Below, piece by piece: positions 33,267-33,301 of a DNA stretch of 33,301 bases. Under the pieces are notes generated by a model. The model saw only the letters and a list, made by a program, of their open reading frames with translations. It had not been told where the DNA came from and searched no databases. Numbering within the stretch: the first letter of the stretch is position 1; every line of letters starts with the position of its first letter. Position numbers and translations under genes: made by a program. The DNA is from CAYVBJ01 sp964415185 (lineage in GTDB: Bacteria; Bacteroidota; Rhodothermia; Balneolales; Balneolaceae), in NCBI GenBank assembly GCA_964415185.1, contig CAYPZI010000017.1, positions 1 to 33,301 of the forward strand, given 5' to 3'.

Positions 33267-33301
33267 CTACTCATATCTCAAACTTTCAATCGGATCCAGC
33301 C
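33267..33301 (-). CDS. C-terminal end of a likely FtsX/MacB-type ABC transporter permease (partial)
   Basis: Reading inward from the right edge on the minus strand gives LDPIESLRYE followed by TAG (33269-33267). DPIE-A/S-LRYE is the classic last segment of MacB/FtsX-family permeases. Only eleven codons are in the window, so this is a motif call only; the frame, stop and orientation are clear. The gene converges with porD. Confidence 0.55.
   Translation of the reverse strand, partial: LDPIESLRYE

Overview
The window reads as a chromosomal segment of a Gram-negative FCB-group bacterium. Balneolota or a neighbouring Bacteroidota lineage is favoured. Reasons are a DUF4835/PorD-type protein, several outer-membrane barrels ending in aromatic residues, a PorV/PorQ-like protein, AT-rich spacers and mostly weak Shine-Dalgarno signals. 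This is inference from protein families; there is no rRNA. Two runs of N (372-381 and 15029-15128) show a draft or metagenome assembly. No prophage, CRISPR array, IS transposase or defence island is visible.

Layout. 1-1042 is a partial barrel/coiled-coil/SPOR protein (minus), followed by tRNA-Ser(GCT). 1773-4768 is a tight minus-strand operon: a small CBM48 protein, birA, tilS and hpt. 5286-7301 is ptsH-ptsI, the general PTS phosphorelay with no EII gene in view. A small membrane protein diverges from elaA. 8692-13524 (minus) is glmS, an HMA-AraC regulator and copA, with a GlmU-like nucleotidyltransferase diverging from glmS. 14930-15350 is an intact tRNA-Leu(CAG) preceded by at least two degenerate tandem 5'-half copies with an assembly gap inside the repeat. 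Then come an S9 peptidase and tatA (minus). On the plus strand follow a CPBP protease, a YjbQ protein, a large metalloprotease/propeller/barrel protein and an acyl-CoA dehydrogenase. gltB (minus) follows. The right end holds an outer-membrane group: an HhH-barrel protein and a PorV-like protein (minus) diverging from porD (plus). The last bases are the C-terminus of a likely FtsX/MacB-type permease.

Most genes are housekeeping: tRNA modification, purine salvage, biotin transfer, amino-sugar synthesis, copper export, glutamate synthesis and envelope biogenesis. The most unusual features are not coding. One is a short dispersed repeat with terminal inverted repeats (TGTCRTGTCAA) and a conserved 15-bp stem around a 49-nt loop. 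It has three good copies at 18474, 22421 and 24335 and a deleted relic at 5037, and resembles a MITE. Two copies are flanked by CTAA/TTAG on both sides. The other is the tRNA-Leu array. Among genes, the copper-sensor-like HMA-AraC fusion next to copA, the gluzincin-propeller-barrel protein and the HhH-barrel/PorV-like/PorD group deserve most attention. I did not find a clear new multi-gene system.
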